The notes under the pieces: model-generated | Told to the model about the DNA's origin: nothing | Database searches by the model: none | Seen by the model: the letters and a program-made list of their open reading frames with translations, nothing else | Assembly (NCBI RefSeq): GCF_015708085.1 | Contig: NZ_JADNYM010000001.1 | Location: forward strand, 124,001 to 188,000 | Length of the DNA stretch: 64,000 nucleotides | DNA from: Arthrobacter terrae | Lineage (GTDB): Bacteria > Actinomycetota > Actinomycetes > Actinomycetales > Micrococcaceae | Direction of reading: 5' to 3' | Shown: positions 8,248-18,175 of the stretch, one piece after another | How positions within the stretch are numbered: position 1 is the stretch's first letter | Layout: every line of letters begins with the position of its first letter | Position numbers and translations under genes: made by a program

Positions 8248-10544
8248 TGTACGGGGACCGTTCGCTTAGTCTGCTGGTCCAGCCGGACCAGTGGGCCCGC
8301 TGCGCCCACTCCCATACCGCGCTGCTGCCCGGCGGCGGCGTCGTTCTGGACTGGGCGGAGGACGCCGCGGAACCGGCCACGGATTATTGCCCGGCCACGG
8401 CATGCCGGCAAGCCGCAACAGAGCACGCCGAATCCGGCGGCTGCGGATCAGCGCACACCGAACCACCGCACACCGAACCGGCCGGACTCGCCTTTGACCG
8501 CTGGTGCCGGGCCTACCGCTCCCGGCCGGCCGAGGGAAGAGTCGACGTCTACGATGCGGACAGCGCATCGGAGAACACACCGGCTGCTTCCCCCTGCGCC
8601 GGCGTGCTGGGCCACCCCGCCGGTCTGGCCGTGGACCGGGCGCAGCGTCTGTATGTGGTGGAACCGGCCACCCGCTCGGTGCTGGTGGTGGATCTTTGGG
8701 CCCAGCGGCTGCTGCGGCGGGTGCCGATGGGACGCCGCCGGCCGGTGGATGCTGCGCCGGACTGCGGCCGGGTTGCGGTGCTGCTGCACCATCCGGATTC
8801 CCTGGTCTTCCTTGAGGGCCGTCGCTCCCCCCGCCCCGGCCCGGCGCTGATTAATCCGGGCTGCCGCACCGGTCTGGTCCCGGACAGGCTGGCCGCCGGC
8901 CTGCTGGTGCTGTGGCGCGGCGGCGGCCACGGCGTCATCGCGTCCCCGGACGGCACGGTACAGCTGGAGGTGGACGGCGCCACCGCCATCGCCAGCACTG
9001 CGCAGGGACTGCTGGTGGTCGCCCGGGCGCCCGGTCTGTCGTTCCGGCGGTTCCAGCACGACGACGACGGCTGGCTGGAGCTCGAGCCTGCGTCCGCGCC
9101 GGCTTTTGACGGCGGTGCCGTGGCCGTCTCGCCGGCGGGTCGCATCGTCTTTACCACCCCGGCGGGCTTCGCCACCACCGCGGGTTCCGCGGCCCGGCAC
9201 GAACCGGATGGCACGGTGGTGACCTACCGGCTGGACAGCGGCCGTTACCGCACCCGGTGGGGCCGGGTATTTTTGGATGCCTGCATGCCGGCCGGGACCA
9301 ACACGACCCTGCGCTTCCTGACCAGCGACGACGAGGATGTACTCGATCCACTGGAAGCATCCGCACCGGGCCGCGGCGCCCGCACCGTCCCGCACCCGGA
9401 GCTGACTCCGCCGCTGCCATCGCAGAGCCTGCTGGCCGCGGTGGAGCGGAACAGCACTCTTTTCCGGCGGCCGACGGGACGCGAACAGCCGTGGCAGCAG
9501 ATCTCCCCGGAGGACGGTTTCGAAACCTATGAATCCCAGGTCAATGCGGCACCGGGCAGGTATTTGTGGCTGGAAATGCACCTGGCCGGCACCGTGCAGA
9601 CCAGCCCGCGGATCCGTGCCGTCCGGATCGAACGGCCCGGTCACCAACTGCTGAGCAGTCTGCCCCGTGCCTGGTCCCGGGACGACGGGGACACGGACTT
9701 CATGCACCGTTTCCTGGCACCGCTGGAGGGGACCCTGTATGAGCTGGACTGGCGGGCGGCCGAGCGGGCCATCCTGCTGGACCCGCACACCACTCCCCAG
9801 GAGGCACTGCCTTGGCTGGCCGGCTTTGCCGGACTCGTCCTGGACCGCCGCTGGCCCGAACCTGCCCGCCGCTCCCTGATTGCCGAGGCCTACCGCCTAT
9901 TTGCCCGGCGTGGCACCCGCGCCGCCCTGATCCGGATCCTCGAACTCTATCTGGGCAGGGCCCCGGTGATCATCGAGGCGTGGCAGCTGCGCGGTCTCGG
10001 TGGCATGGTGCTGGGGAATCCACCGGCCGGCCCGCCCGCGCCCGCGGTCGGCGGAAACGCCCGGGCCACCGGCATGCTGGGCCGCTTCTCAATCGGCGGG
10101 TCCGCTCCCGCGGCATCCACTATGTCCGCTACGTCCGCTGGGTCCGGGACCCCAACCGTCCCCGCCCTGGACAACTCCTCCACCGGCAGCGTGCCGCCTT
10201 CGTCGCGCCGTGCCAACGTACAGGATTCCTTCCAGCTCGCCGCGCACCGCTTCACACTGCTGATCCCCGGCGAACTTACCCCGGAGCAGCGCCAGGTAGT
10301 GCATGGAATCGCCGAAGTGCACCGCCCCGCCCACACGATGTATGAGCTCTGCGAACTCGGAGCCGGCATGCGGGTGGGGCAGCGGCTGCACGTGAGCCTG
10401 ACCTCGTTCGTCGGTCCGGACGCCCGTTGGGCGCCCGCTGTGCTGGGCCGGTTCCGCGTTGGCGGCGACGGCGTCGTCGGTACGCACGCCACGGGTTCCC
10501 GGCTGGGCGAGACCTCGAGAGCGGGGCAGGTGAGGGTCGGATGA
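8247..10544 (+). CDS. Tail protein I-like baseplate protein with NHL/propeller-like N-terminus
   Basis: 765 aa from ATG 8247, preceded by GGAGG at a good distance; the longer frame from 8124 overlaps the previous gene and is rejected. Residues ~100-370 contain repeated blades such as GHPAGLAVDRAQRLYVVEP and resemble an NHL/beta-propeller. Residues ~475-600 match the P2 tail protein I-type wedge family (LPRAWSRDDGDTDFMHRFL, PWLAGFAGLVLDRRWPE, RGTRAALIRILELYLG). A Ser/Thr/Pro-rich linker follows (about 625-660). The product is expected to be an outer baseplate wedge (Afp12-like). It overlaps the next gene by ATGA. Confidence 0.85.
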   Translation: MYGDRSLSLLVQPDQWARCAHSHTALLPGGGVVLDWAEDAAEPATDYCPATACRQAATEHAESGGCGSAHTEPPHTEPAGLAFDRWCRAYRSRPAEGRVDVYDADSASENTPAASPCAGVLGHPAGLAVDRAQRLYVVEPATRSVLVVDLWAQRLLRRVPMGRRRPVDAAPDCGRVAVLLHHPDSLVFLEGRRSPRPGPALINPGCRTGLVPDRLAAGLLVLWRGGGHGVIASPDGTVQLEVDGATAIASTAQGLLVVARAPGLSFRRFQHDDDGWLELEPASAPAFDGGAVAVSPAGRIVFTTPAGFATTAGSAARHEPDGTVVTYRLDSGRYRTRWGRVFLDACMPAGTNTTLRFLTSDDEDVLDPLEASAPGRGARTVPHPELTPPLPSQSLLAAVERNSTLFRRPTGREQPWQQISPEDGFETYESQVNAAPGRYLWLEMHLAGTVQTSPRIRAVRIERPGHQLLSSLPRAWSRDDGDTDFMHRFLAPLEGTLYELDWRAAERAILLDPHTTPQEALPWLAGFAGLVLDRRWPEPARRSLIAEAYRLFARRGTRAALIRILELYLGRAPVIIEAWQLRGLGGMVLGNPPAGPPAPAVGGNARATGMLGRFSIGGSAPAASTMSATSAGSGTPTVPALDNSSTGSVPPSSRRANVQDSFQLAAHRFTLLIPGELTPEQRQVVHGIAEVHRPAHTMYELCELGAGMRVGQRLHVSLTSFVGPDARWAPAVLGRFRVGGDGVVGTHATGSRLGETSRAGQVRVG

Positions 10545-12670
10545 CCGAGCTGTTCATCGGCACGCTGAGTGCTACCGCCGCGGCAGGGAACTACGACGAC
10601 GACGGCTCCGTTGCGGGCGCCGGGAACCTGCCGTCGCGGATGCAGGACATGCTGGCCCATCTTGGGGACCGTCGGCTCGAGGAGATAATGGGGACGGCGG
10701 ACTTTCCCGACGGTGAATGGTGCCTGCGCCGTTTGGACCTCCGTGTGGGGCTGGATCCAGCGCGGCCAGGACCGGTGCTGGAAACCCAATGGGCGCAGGC
10801 CGTGGTGCAGGAACTGAGCCAGCGGATCGGCTCTGGCTCCGACGACGTGCTGCACTTCCCGCGGATCACCGACGCGTTCAATGATCTGGCGGCGTCACTG
10901 GCCGCCGGACGGACGGACCATGCCTGGGCTTGGCGGCAGCTCGGGCTGCTGCTGCCCGAGGACCCGGATCCGGCCGGCGCGCCGGGACCGGCGCTGCTGG
11001 CCGTGCTGCGGCGCCGGCCGGAACAGGCCCTGTCCGCCATAGTTACGACGGTAGAGACGAACGGTGCCGCACCGCTGCACCGTCTGCTTGCCGGACGAGG
11101 CTGGTTTGATCTGGCGGTCATCGTCGCAGCAGCGGCTGGAGCGCCATGGCCAGCCGCCGCGATTGAATCATTGCTCTTCACCGCGACAGGCACCACGGGT
11201 AATGGCACCGCGGGAAGGGACACTCCGGGAACTTCAGGCGCCGGCGGGGCCGGCCGCCGTGGTCCTAACGCGGCCCGAGGTACCGAGGTACCGCGCCCCG
11301 ATCACAGTAGAGGTGCGGCCGGGACAACGTCCGGTTCCGGCCATCCGGTCCCGTTTCCGGTACCCCGATCCGAGCAAGTAGCGGACGCACAGACGGTGGA
11401 CGCACAGAGCGCTGAGGCGCGGCAGGCCGGCTCACAACTTGAGGAGGCTCAGAGGGCTACCGCAGGGCTGGCGGAGGCACAGGCGCTTGGTCTCGCCCGG
11501 TGCTCGCGGTTGGCGGGGGCCATGCTCCGAAGCGGGCTCCGGCCGGACATCCCGACCGCCGCGGCGTGGGCGCTGCTTGCCGCGGCCGAGGCGGACCCCG
11601 GATTGCTGCGCCGACCGGACGCAGCTGAAATCCTCCGGTCGCTGGCATCGCGCTTCCTGGCCCCCGCCACTGCTGGCCAGGGTCTCGGCGGCACCTCCCG
11701 TGCCGGGCCCGCGGCCGGACCCATCGGCGCGGCCTCTGGAACGGGGCAATACGCCGTCAGCCGCACCGACACCGGGGGTGCCGGCCACAGGGGTGCCGAT
11801 GTCAGGGCGGCTGAACCCGGGAGCACCGAATCCCCGGGCACGGGTGCCTACGATCTGCGGACGTCCGCCCGCGGCAACACCCCGCTGTCCGATAAGCCCG
11901 GGCGCGACGTTCCCGGCGCGGAAGCCGACCTTCGCGGCAGCGCAGCCGACGCCGGTTCGGCCGGCATCAACGGCACTGCCGGCATCAACGGCACGACCGA
12001 CGGGACAGCAGCCGAGGGCCCAGCAGCCGCCGGTGCGGGTCAGGCCGCGACAGACGAGGACCGCACGGATTCCCCGGCTGAAGCCAGCAGTCCGACGCTC
12101 TGGGCGGGGCTGCCGTTTCTGCTCGCCACCGCCGGCGATGCCGGCTTCCCGGACCTGCTGCTTGCCGATTCGGCCCTGGCAGCGCGGCCCCTGCGATGGA
12201 TCATCCACCGGCTTGGACAGCTGCTGGTCCCGGCGGCGCCGGAGGACCCGGCGGTCATGGCGCTCGCCGGGCTGACGCCCACCGCTGAAGCGCCCGATGG
12301 TGACCGGCACGCAACGGCAGAGGCGGCCTCCGCCGCGAGCGTCATGACCTTGGAGCAACACGACTCGATGCGCCATACCTCGGACAGCCACGGCGAGGAG
12401 CAGCAGGCCTTGGAGCAGCAGGCCTTGGAGTACTATGCCGCGCGCTGGGCGGAGGCCACCGCAGGCAGGCTTGGGCGTGCGCACCATGACCCCTTCGACG
12501 TCATCGCAGAGATCGCGTTTCGCCGCGGCGAGGTCCTGGCGCAGACCGGCTGGATCGAAATGCATCTGAGTCTGCGCGATGTCGACGTGGATGTGCGCCG
12601 CGCCGGCCTGGACATCGACCCGGGCTGGATCCCGTGGCTGGGAGTGGTGGTGCGCTTTGTCTATGAGTGA
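10541..12670 (+). CDS. Contractile injection system tape-measure-like protein
   Basis: 709 aa from ATG 10541 (ATGA overlap with the preceding stop). The N-terminal ~110 residues (DRRLEEIMG, then EWCLRRLDLRVGLD) and the last ~70 (GWIEMHLSLRDVDVDVRR, then PGWIPWLGVVVRFVYE) resemble the two conserved ends of the CIS tape measure family, which often sits before the AAA+ ATPase gene in eCIS loci. The middle (about 225-520) is low complexity, rich in Gly, Ala, Ser and Thr, with short tandem repeats (AGINGT twice). Such a variable centre fits a length-determining protein, but family membership is from memory of the motifs, not a search. It overlaps the ATPase gene by 8 bases. Confidence 0.6.
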   Translation: MTELFIGTLSATAAAGNYDDDGSVAGAGNLPSRMQDMLAHLGDRRLEEIMGTADFPDGEWCLRRLDLRVGLDPARPGPVLETQWAQAVVQELSQRIGSGSDDVLHFPRITDAFNDLAASLAAGRTDHAWAWRQLGLLLPEDPDPAGAPGPALLAVLRRRPEQALSAIVTTVETNGAAPLHRLLAGRGWFDLAVIVAAAAGAPWPAAAIESLLFTATGTTGNGTAGRDTPGTSGAGGAGRRGPNAARGTEVPRPDHSRGAAGTTSGSGHPVPFPVPRSEQVADAQTVDAQSAEARQAGSQLEEAQRATAGLAEAQALGLARCSRLAGAMLRSGLRPDIPTAAAWALLAAAEADPGLLRRPDAAEILRSLASRFLAPATAGQGLGGTSRAGPAAGPIGAASGTGQYAVSRTDTGGAGHRGADVRAAEPGSTESPGTGAYDLRTSARGNTPLSDKPGRDVPGAEADLRGSAADAGSAGINGTAGINGTTDGTAAEGPAAAGAGQAATDEDRTDSPAEASSPTLWAGLPFLLATAGDAGFPDLLLADSALAARPLRWIIHRLGQLLVPAAPEDPAVMALAGLTPTAEAPDGDRHATAEAASAASVMTLEQHDSMRHTSDSHGEEQQALEQQALEYYAARWAEATAGRLGRAHHDPFDVIAEIAFRRGEVLAQTGWIEMHLSLRDVDVDVRRAGLDIDPGWIPWLGVVVRFVYE

Positions 12671-14789
12671 GCTGATTTCGCCGACGGAAACCGCGGCAAC
12701 GGAAACCGCGGCAACGGAATCCGTACGGGCGTCCAGGGCATCACGGCATGCAGGCCCGGAGGCTGCCGCGGCCCCTTGGACGGTTATCAGCGCGGATCTG
12801 ACATCGCGCACCGCCCGGATCGCACGCGATGTCGCTGCCGTGCTGGAGCTGCATGGCAGTGCCGGCTCGGGCGCTGCCGAGGCGGCGGACTTCTTCCGTA
12901 GTTGGGCCGACAGCACCTCGACGCAGCTGGACCTGGTGGATGCACCGCTTGATGCTCTCGCCGCACGGTTCGCTCTGACGCCGCCGGAGCTCGACCTGCT
13001 GCTGCTGGCGGGCCTGCCGGAGGAGCACGAGGGAATTGCAGCGACCTTCCGCGGCCTGCATCCGCAGGGCGAACCCCGTCCCACCGCCGGGCTCGCGGCA
13101 CTCATCCTGACCAACACCTTACTGTCGGCCGGGGCCGCGGTTCCCGGTGATGCTGCTTGCGATATTGCTGCTCCCGATCATGCAGGCGCTGGTTCCGCTG
13201 CTGCGGTGGACGCACGGCCGGCGCTGCGCCGGCTGCTCAGCAGCGGGGAAGCGGTCCGCCATGGGCTGCTCCGGCTGGCCGGAAACGGCACCCTTTTCGA
13301 ACGGTCGCTCATTGCCGCGGACAGTCTATGGGAGGCCCTGCACGGTCACGACGCGTGGCCCGATGGGCTCCCGCGTGTGGAAACTGGCACCGTCCCGCCC
13401 GGATTGGGCTGCTGGCTGACCGGCCCCGGTGTCCGCCGCGCGGTCGCCGCCCTGCAGTCGGACGCCGGCTGCAGCATCCTGGTAACCGGTGCGCATGAAA
13501 GCATCATGCTCAGCCGCGCTCTCGCCGTCGCCGATGCTGCCGGCAGATCGATTGTCGCCGGCAGGGTCACGGCCGGGGATACTGCAGGCATTGCACTGCT
13601 GGCCGCGCACGCGGCCCTGCGCGGCGCGGTACCGCTGCTGGTTCTCGCCGCCGTCGGGCAATCGGAGCCGGATCTGCTGGCTGTGGGGGACGTTCCCGGG
13701 CCGGTGCTGATCTGTTCCGCCAGCACCTCCGTTCGTGCCGCCGGCGGCCGCCCGATGCTGGCGCTCGATGCCGGCCCGGTAGGTGCCCGGGACCAGCAGT
13801 CCGCGTGGGCCGCCGCCCTGCCGCACCTGTCCGGGCAGTCCGCAGGCATCGCCGCCCGGCATCCGCTGGACCCGGCCCTGATCGCCGAACTCGCCGTCGA
13901 CGTCCTCGCCCAGGGCAGCCAACCGGAGCTGGCGGAGATCACCGCCCTGATCCGCGCGCGGGCCGGCCTCACGCTGCCCCCGGGAGTGCAGCTGCTCAGC
14001 CCGACGGTGCCGTGGAACCATCTGGTGCTGCCACCAGAAGGGGCCTGGCAGCTGCGCGATGCGGTGTCGCGGCTGGATTACCAGTCGGTGGTGCTCGAGG
14101 ACTGGGAATTGCGGGGCCGGGCACATGCCACCGGCGGAACCCGGATGCTGTTCACGGGGCCGCCGGGCACCGGCAAGTCCCTCGCCGCCCACGCCGTCGC
14201 TACCGCGGCCGCCACCGATCTGCTGCTCGTAGACGTTTCCCGGCTGGTGTCCAAATGGCTCGGCGAAACCGAGAAGCATCTCGCCGCGGCCTTTGACGCA
14301 GCCGAACGCACCCAGGCCGTCCTGCTGCTGGATGAGGCGGACGCGCTCTTTGGCACCCGGACCGAAATCTCCGACGCCAACGACCGCTACGCCAATCTGG
14401 AGACCGCCTACCTGCTCCAGCGGCTGGACAGTTTCGACGGTCTGGTCATCCTCACCACCAACCTGCGCTCGAACATCGACGCCGCCTTCATCCGCCGGAT
14501 GGACTTTGTGGTGGAATTCCCGGTCCCGGATGCGGACGGCCGGGCGGAGCTGTGGTCACGGCATCTGCCCCTCGCCGCGGTCGCAGGGGACATAGACCTG
14601 GCGGCGCTTGCCCGGCTCTATCCGGTGCCCGGCGGCTGGATCCGCAACGCGGCAATTGCCGCCGCGTACGTGGCGGCCGCCGGGGAAGATTTGATCAGCC
14701 AGGCGCATCTGGTGGCTGCCATGAAGCGGGAATATGCGAAGGCCGCGCTTCGCTTTCCCGGCGAACCTCCGAGGAGACGAAATGACTAA
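12663..14789 (+). CDS. AAA+ ATPase of the contractile injection system
   Basis: 708 aa from ATG 12663; a longer frame from 12579 is rejected because it lies in the previous gene. The C-terminal ~280 residues are a classical AAA+ module: Walker A GPPGTGKS near residue 500, Walker B VLLLDEADALF near 555, sensor-1-like ILTTNLRSNID and arginine-finger-like IRRMDFVVEFP. The N-terminal half is the helical/winged region found in Afp15-type ATPases (LAARFALTPPELDLLLLAGLP). Afp15-type ATPases are needed for particle assembly. The N-terminus has a direct repeat of TETAA. Confidence 0.9.
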   Translation: MSELISPTETAATETAATESVRASRASRHAGPEAAAAPWTVISADLTSRTARIARDVAAVLELHGSAGSGAAEAADFFRSWADSTSTQLDLVDAPLDALAARFALTPPELDLLLLAGLPEEHEGIAATFRGLHPQGEPRPTAGLAALILTNTLLSAGAAVPGDAACDIAAPDHAGAGSAAAVDARPALRRLLSSGEAVRHGLLRLAGNGTLFERSLIAADSLWEALHGHDAWPDGLPRVETGTVPPGLGCWLTGPGVRRAVAALQSDAGCSILVTGAHESIMLSRALAVADAAGRSIVAGRVTAGDTAGIALLAAHAALRGAVPLLVLAAVGQSEPDLLAVGDVPGPVLICSASTSVRAAGGRPMLALDAGPVGARDQQSAWAAALPHLSGQSAGIAARHPLDPALIAELAVDVLAQGSQPELAEITALIRARAGLTLPPGVQLLSPTVPWNHLVLPPEGAWQLRDAVSRLDYQSVVLEDWELRGRAHATGGTRMLFTGPPGTGKSLAAHAVATAAATDLLLVDVSRLVSKWLGETEKHLAAAFDAAERTQAVLLLDEADALFGTRTEISDANDRYANLETAYLLQRLDSFDGLVILTTNLRSNIDAAFIRRMDFVVEFPVPDADGRAELWSRHLPLAAVAGDIDLAALARLYPVPGGWIRNAAIAAAYVAAAGEDLISQAHLVAAMKREYAKAALRFPGEPPRRRND

Positions 14790-16122
14790 GACAGAGTCCA
14801 TAGCGACCGACGGCCCCGCCTGCGGCTGTGCTTCCTGCGCGGCGGCGGACGTGCCGGCCAATCCCTTCGTCGCCCTGCGGGTCGCGTACGGCATGCTGCT
14901 GGGCGAGGACGATTTCGATGCCCTGATGGCCAATCCGCGCGGCAAGCTGATGCTGCACCAGGCTTGGCTGCATGGCGCCGGAGTGGTGCACGGCCTCGAC
15001 GTCCGCCGGGATGGAACCCGGAATCTGAAGGTCCTTCCCGGTCTTGCGGTGGACGGCGCCGGCCGCGAGCTGTACCAGGACTGCACGGTTACCCTGGACG
15101 TACGTCAGCTGCTCGACGCTGCCGGTTTGAAAGACTCCGCGGATTGCTCGACGGAAACCGTTGATGCCTATCTGGTCGCTGCCTTTTCCGCCTGTCCCTC
15201 GGCCGCCGTTCCGGTTCTGGCGGACCCGTGTGATGTCACGCGTAAACACGACGAGTTCTCCCGGATCCGGGAACAGGTCACGTACAGTCTGCGCACCAAG
15301 CCCGGTCCCGCGGCGGTGTACGGGTACCATCGGGTCCGGGTGCTGCTGGGTCTGGAACCGGTGCTGAACGACGACGGCGCCGGGCGTGAAGCGCTCGCCG
15401 CCCGTAAGCGGGCCGCCGGTGTAGCACCGGAGCAGCGCGCCGGGGCACTGCTGGCCGAGTTCCGGCAGCTGGCGGCCAGGGATGAGATCGAGCTGGAGCC
15501 AGCGCAACAAGCCGGGGACTGCTATCCCACCCTCTTCCCCGCGGAGGTGGACGAGGCAGGCGTGGTGCTGGCCGCCGTCATCGTCAGCATCCGCGACGCC
15601 GACGGCGCGGCAGAGGTCACCGTGGAAGTGCCGGACACCTCGGTACGGAACGTGTTGCTGCCCGCCGGCGTCATCCAGGAACTGGTGTGCGGGCTGGCTC
15701 CGGGATTGATCGGCACCGCCGTGACCCTCGACGGCGGCGGCCCGCGCGTCACCGGTGAGGCCGAGCTGAGCGAGCAGGGGCGCCGCCTGAGCTTCGCCGT
15801 CACCGCCGATGTTCTTCCGGCGTCCCTGCGCCGGGCCATCGTGATCACCTCCTTGTCCGAACGCGGCTGGGTCGAGGAAGATATCGACACCGTCCGATAT
15901 GAGCCGAATGAACACCGCGTCATCATTGAACTCGCAGACCGGCCCATCAACGACCTGGTCCGTCTGATCGTCCGCGGCACGGGCCCGACACCCGTCTATG
16001 GCGAGGATCCCCGAGTGCCGCTGGCCGGCAGGGTGGGCGGACCGCCCGGCACGGCGGAGAGCGGCCATGACGCCGTACTGACCTTTTCCAATCCTCTTCT
16101 CGACAGGAGGGCCGGCTCATGA
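14782..16122 (+). CDS. eCIS-associated structural protein A (paralogue of next gene)
   Basis: 446 aa from ATG 14782, preceded by GAGGAGA and overlapping the ATPase stop by 8 bases. The N-terminal ~100 residues carry a pattern shared with the downstream gene: NPF..LRVAYGMLLGEDDFDAL, then GAGVVHGLDV, then VLPGLAVDGAGREL. This 'VxxGLxV...PGxAIDxxGR' module recurs in phage-tail-like loci. A Cys cluster (CGCASC) sits near the N-terminus. The C-terminal half is beta-rich. No enzymatic motif is seen. It is likely a particle surface or baseplate accessory protein, inferred from position and module. Confidence 0.75.
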   Translation: MTKTESIATDGPACGCASCAAADVPANPFVALRVAYGMLLGEDDFDALMANPRGKLMLHQAWLHGAGVVHGLDVRRDGTRNLKVLPGLAVDGAGRELYQDCTVTLDVRQLLDAAGLKDSADCSTETVDAYLVAAFSACPSAAVPVLADPCDVTRKHDEFSRIREQVTYSLRTKPGPAAVYGYHRVRVLLGLEPVLNDDGAGREALAARKRAAGVAPEQRAGALLAEFRQLAARDEIELEPAQQAGDCYPTLFPAEVDEAGVVLAAVIVSIRDADGAAEVTVEVPDTSVRNVLLPAGVIQELVCGLAPGLIGTAVTLDGGGPRVTGEAELSEQGRRLSFAVTADVLPASLRRAIVITSLSERGWVEEDIDTVRYEPNEHRVIIELADRPINDLVRLIVRGTGPTPVYGEDPRVPLAGRVGGPPGTAESGHDAVLTFSNPLLDRRAGS

Positions 16123-17831
16123 CTGGCATGATTGAGGAGCCCGGCAGCACACCCGGTCCCACCGTACCCGGGGACGTTACCCGGCTGAATCCCAAGGACG
16201 GCCTGTTCCTGCGTGGTGAGCACCTCGACGCCATCCAAAGCTACGCCCGCGAGCTGGCTCAGATGATTGGAACCGGCGCGGGCAGCGGCGTCGTCTACGG
16301 GTACACCGTCAGCCTGGACGGAGAGAATCTACGGGTTGAACCGGGGTTGGCAATCGACCCGCAGGGCCGGCCGCTGCGCTCAAACGCCGAGGCAGTGCTG
16401 CAATTGAAGGACCCCCCTGCCTTGGACAGCAGCGGCAACGGCTTCCTGGTAGTGGAGGTGGGACCGGCCGAGTGGCCCTCCGGGCACGAGAAGGTCTACG
16501 GCGAGGTCTGCGGTGACGGCTGTTCCGGTTCCGGCTCCGCGATCCAGCCATGGATTGGCGAGGGCATCACCGTTGAACTGGTGGCGCGCAGCCTTGAAGG
16601 GCTCAGCACGGCAAGCTCGGTTCTGCGGCGCAACCGGCTGGCCTCCTTATATTTCGATCAGGAGCGCAGAAACGGCCACCCGTGGCTGCAGCCGGACGGT
16701 GGTCAGCCGGTTATCCCGGTCACCGGCTGGAACTGGAATGCCGGAACGCCGGCGGCGCAGCCAGCTCATGTGCCGATCGCGGCCTTACTGGCGGTGGACG
16801 GAAAATGGGTGCTGGATGTCTGGACTGCCCGGCGGGACATGGATGGACCACCGGCCAAAAACGTCTGGCAAAACCGGCTGTCGATGCGGCCGTGGAGCAT
16901 CTTCATGGCCCAGGTCCTGCAGTTCCAGGCGCAGCTGGCCGCCCACGCGGCCGAGCTGGCCCAGTTGGACTTTGATGCCGAAGCCTTTAAGACGTTCGAA
17001 CCCCTGCGGGAACTGTCCCTGCGCCTGAAGCTGACCCGTACCCAGGAGGCGGCTCTCGGGAAGGACTTCCTGGAAAAGGTGGCCAAGGCCGCCAAGGCCC
17101 TCCCGCTGACAGCTGTCAAGACCGGCAAATCCCTGCGTGCCATGGGCTTTGAAGAGCTCCCGCCGGCTGGCTACCTGCCCATTCCCAAGGCCGCTCCCAA
17201 CGTCGAATCCGCCGTCCGGCTGCTGCTGGGCAATCGGCTGGACTACCGATTCCGCTCCTGCAGCGCCGACTACGTGGCCGTGGCCGTGGACGAGTCCCAG
17301 CACCGCGACCGGATCCCGTTGACGGAAGCCAAGCACCAGCCGGAGGTGGACATTCTCGTCCCGCAACCGCCGGCGGATGGACCGGACTACGGGTGGGTGG
17401 CATTCGTGCACCGGAGCTGCTGCGAGGTCAAGGAAATACCGCCGGCGGCCGAACCCGTGGACGTCTACTTCAGGAGATTCGAAGGCGGTCCGGGCCAACT
17501 ACCGACAATTTACGGGAACCAGAAGCTCGAGGGCGACCCGGCCGCGGAACTGTTGTACCCGCCGTCGGACTGGGCCTTCCCCGGCAACAACTACAAAGTA
17601 GTTAACCTGTTCACCGACTTCCTGACAAGCCAAGCACTCGAACCGGCGCAATACAACGTCTACATGGTTGGCCTAGCCGCCGAAAGCCGGCTTCCGCTCA
17701 TCGCCGTGCGGGCTTCCCTGCTGGCGGCGTCCCTCGATTCCGGATTGTTGGCCCCTGTCTTCAGCTTCACCCGGGCTGCGGGCCAGCGGGAGGCAATCGT
17801 TATCGCCGTCGAACAGATACGGGGGAATTGA
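16119..17831 (+). CDS. eCIS-associated structural protein B
   Basis: 570 aa, starting at ATG 16119 with ATGA overlap. Residues ~20-95 (NPKDGLFLRGEHLDAIQSY, GSGVVYGYTVSLDGENLRV, PGLAIDPQGRPLRSNAEAV) align with the N-terminus of the preceding protein, so the two are probably an ancient tandem duplication with diverged C-termini. A helical, possibly coiled-coil segment spans about 260-330 (QFQAQLAAHAAELAQLD), followed by a mixed C-terminal domain. It has no signal peptide. Role unknown; expected to be part of, or displayed on, the injection particle. Confidence 0.75.
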   Translation: MTGMIEEPGSTPGPTVPGDVTRLNPKDGLFLRGEHLDAIQSYARELAQMIGTGAGSGVVYGYTVSLDGENLRVEPGLAIDPQGRPLRSNAEAVLQLKDPPALDSSGNGFLVVEVGPAEWPSGHEKVYGEVCGDGCSGSGSAIQPWIGEGITVELVARSLEGLSTASSVLRRNRLASLYFDQERRNGHPWLQPDGGQPVIPVTGWNWNAGTPAAQPAHVPIAALLAVDGKWVLDVWTARRDMDGPPAKNVWQNRLSMRPWSIFMAQVLQFQAQLAAHAAELAQLDFDAEAFKTFEPLRELSLRLKLTRTQEAALGKDFLEKVAKAAKALPLTAVKTGKSLRAMGFEELPPAGYLPIPKAAPNVESAVRLLLGNRLDYRFRSCSADYVAVAVDESQHRDRIPLTEAKHQPEVDILVPQPPADGPDYGWVAFVHRSCCEVKEIPPAAEPVDVYFRRFEGGPGQLPTIYGNQKLEGDPAAELLYPPSDWAFPGNNYKVVNLFTDFLTSQALEPAQYNVYMVGLAAESRLPLIAVRASLLAASLDSGLLAPVFSFTRAAGQREAIVIAVEQIRGN

Positions 17832-18088
17832 CGGTGCTGTATCTACAAGGATCGCGCTCGAAAACCGGGGTCTGCATCGTCCGGGTGGAGACCCAACCAG
17901 AGAGCCTCCTGATCGCCGTCTCTGCCCGGCGCGACGTTGACAGCAACCTGCACTCCGCGTTCGAGGAGCGGCCACGGTACTTCACGGAACCGGACGCCGC
18001 TCTCGCGGTCATCGTGCAGTTCCTGTATTCCTTTCAAGGGTCCGACCCGGCCGCACATGGGTCAGCCGGCAAGCCGGCCGGGAAATGA
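17828..18088 (+). CDS. Small hypothetical protein in the eCIS operon
   Basis: 86 aa if translation starts at the TTG at 17828 (TTGA overlap with the previous stop); GTG 17834 is a near alternative giving 84 aa. The sequence begins with a compact beta-rich core (VCIVRVETQPESLLIAVSARRDV) and ends in a helix and a polar tail. No family is recognised. The coupled start and intact frame support a real gene. Position suggests an eCIS accessory role. Confidence 0.55.
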   Translation: MTVLYLQGSRSKTGVCIVRVETQPESLLIAVSARRDVDSNLHSAFEERPRYFTEPDAALAVIVQFLYSFQGSDPAAHGSAGKPAGK

Positions 18089-18175
18089 AACAACGTTCAT
18101 CCAACCTCATGCCCGCCCCTTGCCTCTGGAAGCGAACAGGAGCATCCTAAGGTGACCTAGACGAGGAGGGCCACC

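Noticed and set aside
11432-13117. Minus-strand 561-aa frame spanning the tape-measure/ATPase junction
   Set aside because: It covers two coupled real genes on the opposite strand and has no recognisable domain.
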